DNA of 64,000 bases from PALSA-612 sp963791225 (GTDB lineage Bacteria; Actinomycetota; Thermoleophilia; Gaiellales; Gaiellaceae). Position 1 is the stretch's first letter. The number at the start of each line of letters is the position of its first letter. The stretch is from positions 1 to 64,000 of the forward strand of contig CAWBRV010000003.1 of assembly GCA_963791225.1 (NCBI GenBank), given 5' to 3'. Shown piece after piece: positions 62,484 through 64,000 of this stretch. Under the pieces are notes generated by a model, which saw nothing but the letters and a program-made list of their open reading frames with translations, searched no databases and had not been told where the DNA came from. The translations under genes and the position numbers were made by a program.

Positions 62484-63439
62484 TCGGCCGGCTCGTGTCG
62501 GAGCGGTTCCGGGCCATGGGTACCGATTGCGAGGTGGCGGTTACGGCCACACGTGCGGACGAGGCGTTCGCGCAACGGGCGCTGGCGGCCGGCCGCGGCG
62601 AGGTCGAGACTTGCGAACAGGTCCTCTCCCGCTTCGACGAGCGAAGCGACCTATCGCGCCTGAACCGGGCCAGCGGCGAATGGGTCAGAGTCGACCTCCG
62701 GCTGATCGAGGCGTTGAAGGTCGCGCTGCGCTTGAGGGAGGAGACGGGCGGGAGATTCGACCCGACCATCCTCCCGGCGCTCGCCGCCGCAGGCTACGAC
62801 CGCTCCTTCGAGCAACTCGACGAGCGACCAGCCGCCTACGCGATCGGGTGGCGGCCGTGGGCGGCGATCGAGATCGACAGCATCGGCTCACGCGCTCGGA
62901 TCGAGGACGGGGCCACCGTCGACCTCGGCGGCATCGGCAAGGGCTTCGCCGCCACACGCGCACTATGGGCGATGCGGGAGGCATGGCTCGCACTGCCGGG
63001 CGGGCTCGTCGATCTCGGCGGCGATATCGCAGTCTGGGGTCAGACCCCGGACGGCGGACCATGGCGCCTCGCCGTCGCCGACCCGCGCAAACCAGGAGGC
63101 AGCCTGGGCACGATCACGATCGATGACGGAGCCGTCGCCACCTCCGGGCGTGGCCAGCGCCGTTTCGGCCCCGGCCGGCAACTCCATCACCTGATCGACC
63201 CCGCAACGGGCGCTCCCGCGGATGACGGACCGTTGGCCGTAACGGTCGTCGGCGCTGACGCCACGGAGGTCGAAGCGTACGCGACCGCGCTCGCCGTCAC
63301 GGCACCAAGCGAGGCGAACAGCTACCTAGGCGCGCGACCTGAGCTGGCGGCGCTCCTCATCCCCTACGACGGCGAACCGGTCGTCGTCGGCGACCTCGCA
63401 TTCGCCGCCGAACCGCAGCACACGGAGGCAATTGCATGA
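62480..63439 (+). CDS. apbE: ApbE: FAD:protein FMN transferase
   Basis: 319 residues, GTG 62480 (GTGA overlap). RAMGTDCEVAVTATRADEAF, LSRFDERSDLSRLNRA, GGRFDPTILPALAAAGYDRS, VDLGGIGKGFAATRALWAMR, LVDLGGDIAVWGQTPDGGPW, RQLHHLIDPATGAPADDGPL. The DLGGIGKG, HIDP-like HLIDP and D(A)T metal/FAD residues are those of ApbE. Attaches FMN to Thr of extracytosolic redox proteins. Overlapping neighbours tie it to the ferric-reductase-like membrane protein. Confidence 0.9.
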   Translation: MIGRLVSERFRAMGTDCEVAVTATRADEAFAQRALAAGRGEVETCEQVLSRFDERSDLSRLNRASGEWVRVDLRLIEALKVALRLREETGGRFDPTILPALAAAGYDRSFEQLDERPAAYAIGWRPWAAIEIDSIGSRARIEDGATVDLGGIGKGFAATRALWAMREAWLALPGGLVDLGGDIAVWGQTPDGGPWRLAVADPRKPGGSLGTITIDDGAVATSGRGQRRFGPGRQLHHLIDPATGAPADDGPLAVTVVGADATEVEAYATALAVTAPSEANSYLGARPELAALLIPYDGEPVVVGDLAFAAEPQHTEAIA

Positions 63440-63924
63440 CTCACAGGAATCGCATTCTCACGCTCTCCGCCACGGCCGCGATCCTGGCCGCGGCAGCAAC
63501 CATTGTCGGCGGGTGCGGTGGAAGCAGCGGAAGCGGGGCGAACGGAACCTCAAGCGGTCAGCGATCCGCGGCCGACTTCGTCAACCAGGTCACGACGCAG
63601 TTCTCGCGTGGCCAGTCAGGGCGACTGTGGGACGAACTCCTCCCCGCCGACCAGCAAGTCGTGACACGAGCCCGCTTCGTCGCATGCCAGCAAAACGAAG
63701 GCTGGGACCTGAAGAGCATCAAGGTGCTCGAGACCTACGCCGACCCCGTCTACGTCAACGGGAAGTCCCTCCCAGCCAACGCCGTCAGCGTTCGCGTGGC
63801 CTCCGGCGACGGGGTAACGACCGCGACCATGCACGCCGTGTCCGTCAACGGCAGCTGGCGATGGGTCCTCCAACCGATCGACCGGGCGAAATACAAGAAG
63901 GGAACCTGCCCCAGCACGGGCTGA
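63436..63924 (+). CDS. Lipoprotein with NTF2-like fold
   Basis: 162 residues, ATG 63436 (ATGA overlap with apbE). Lipobox LAAAATIVGGCGGSSG. The mature part SAADFVNQVTTQFSRGQSGR, LWDELLPADQQVVTRARFVA, CQQNEGWDLKSIKVLETYAD, TTATMHAVSVNGSWRWVLQP has an NTF2/SnoaL-like pattern. Last visible gene of the operon; nothing coding is seen in 63925-64000. Confidence 0.65.
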   Translation: MTHRNRILTLSATAAILAAAATIVGGCGGSSGSGANGTSSGQRSAADFVNQVTTQFSRGQSGRLWDELLPADQQVVTRARFVACQQNEGWDLKSIKVLETYADPVYVNGKSLPANAVSVRVASGDGVTTATMHAVSVNGSWRWVLQPIDRAKYKKGTCPSTG

Positions 63925-64000
63925 GGCAGGCGCGAGGCATCGGCGGTCGAACCATCAGTGCCAACTGGAGCTCACGGGTCCCAACGCCTGCTGCGTTATT

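Overview
The window is GC-rich DNA from a high-GC Gram-positive bacterium. The gene content (SARP/BTAD regulators, many class III cyclase-STAND-TPR regulators, Ser/Thr kinases with a C-terminal propeller, an F420-type DDN nitroreductase) fits an actinobacterium, most likely class Thermoleophilia. That placement is inferred from protein style; no rRNA or other taxonomic marker is present.

1-16.6 kb holds a duplicated signalling locus. There are two SARP/BTAD regulators (1-2557 and 14496-16076), each divergent from a small secreted tandem-repeat protein with a C-terminal membrane anchor. There are two Ser/Thr kinases with one membrane span and an external beta-propeller (7348-9170, 11302-13108). 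Each kinase is convergent, with overlapping stop codons, with a Tat-exported solute-binding protein that has no permease beside it. Heptamers of the form CTCTCAR, three in a row at exact 11-bp spacing, lie in front of the second SARP, the first kinase and the operon of the second kinase. This is the geometry of SARP operators and ties the parts into one predicted regulon. A small-gene region (3.4-7.3 kb) interrupts it, with pieces of clpP, a transposase and a cold-shock gene plus one full IS5-type transposase.

16.6-30 kb is an integration hot spot. Three copies of the 3' half of a tRNA-Val(CAC) gene lie at 16.75, 18.19 and 28.78 kb, with a shorter trace at 44.75 kb. Between them are a glycosyltransferase, a 1,616-residue protein with 14 FG-GAP-like repeats and Asp-boxes, and a minimal phage-like set (terL, terS, AlpA-like regulator, tyrosine integrase). 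Fragments of recC, a cyclase TPR tail and a type I periplasmic-binding domain are also present.

30-46.4 kb contains an F420-type nitroreductase, a sugar-uptake operon (glycogen-debranching-type glycosidase, ABC ATPase, permease) whose first permease is reduced to its tail, hypothetical genes, two cyclase fusion proteins, an NmrA-like dehydrogenase, a GFA protein, a second integrase remnant and a truncated hsdM.

46.4-64 kb is more orderly. Thioredoxin-OsmC are divergent from ArsR-DUF2892-MMPL with TauE/SafE downstream (a probable thiol/sulfur stress group). Then come cupin/MarR, DUF2237, DUF4389, a peptidoglycan-binding lipoprotein, an M14 peptidase and a serine hydrolase. A cyclase-ATPase-TPR gene follows, bounded by inverted repeats and TAA target duplications with no transposase, and last an operon of a response regulator, a ferric-reductase-like membrane protein, ApbE and a lipoprotein.

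Many genes carry single-base frameshifts beside otherwise intact codons. This could be real decay or indel errors in the assembly; paralogue comparison places most of the shifts.
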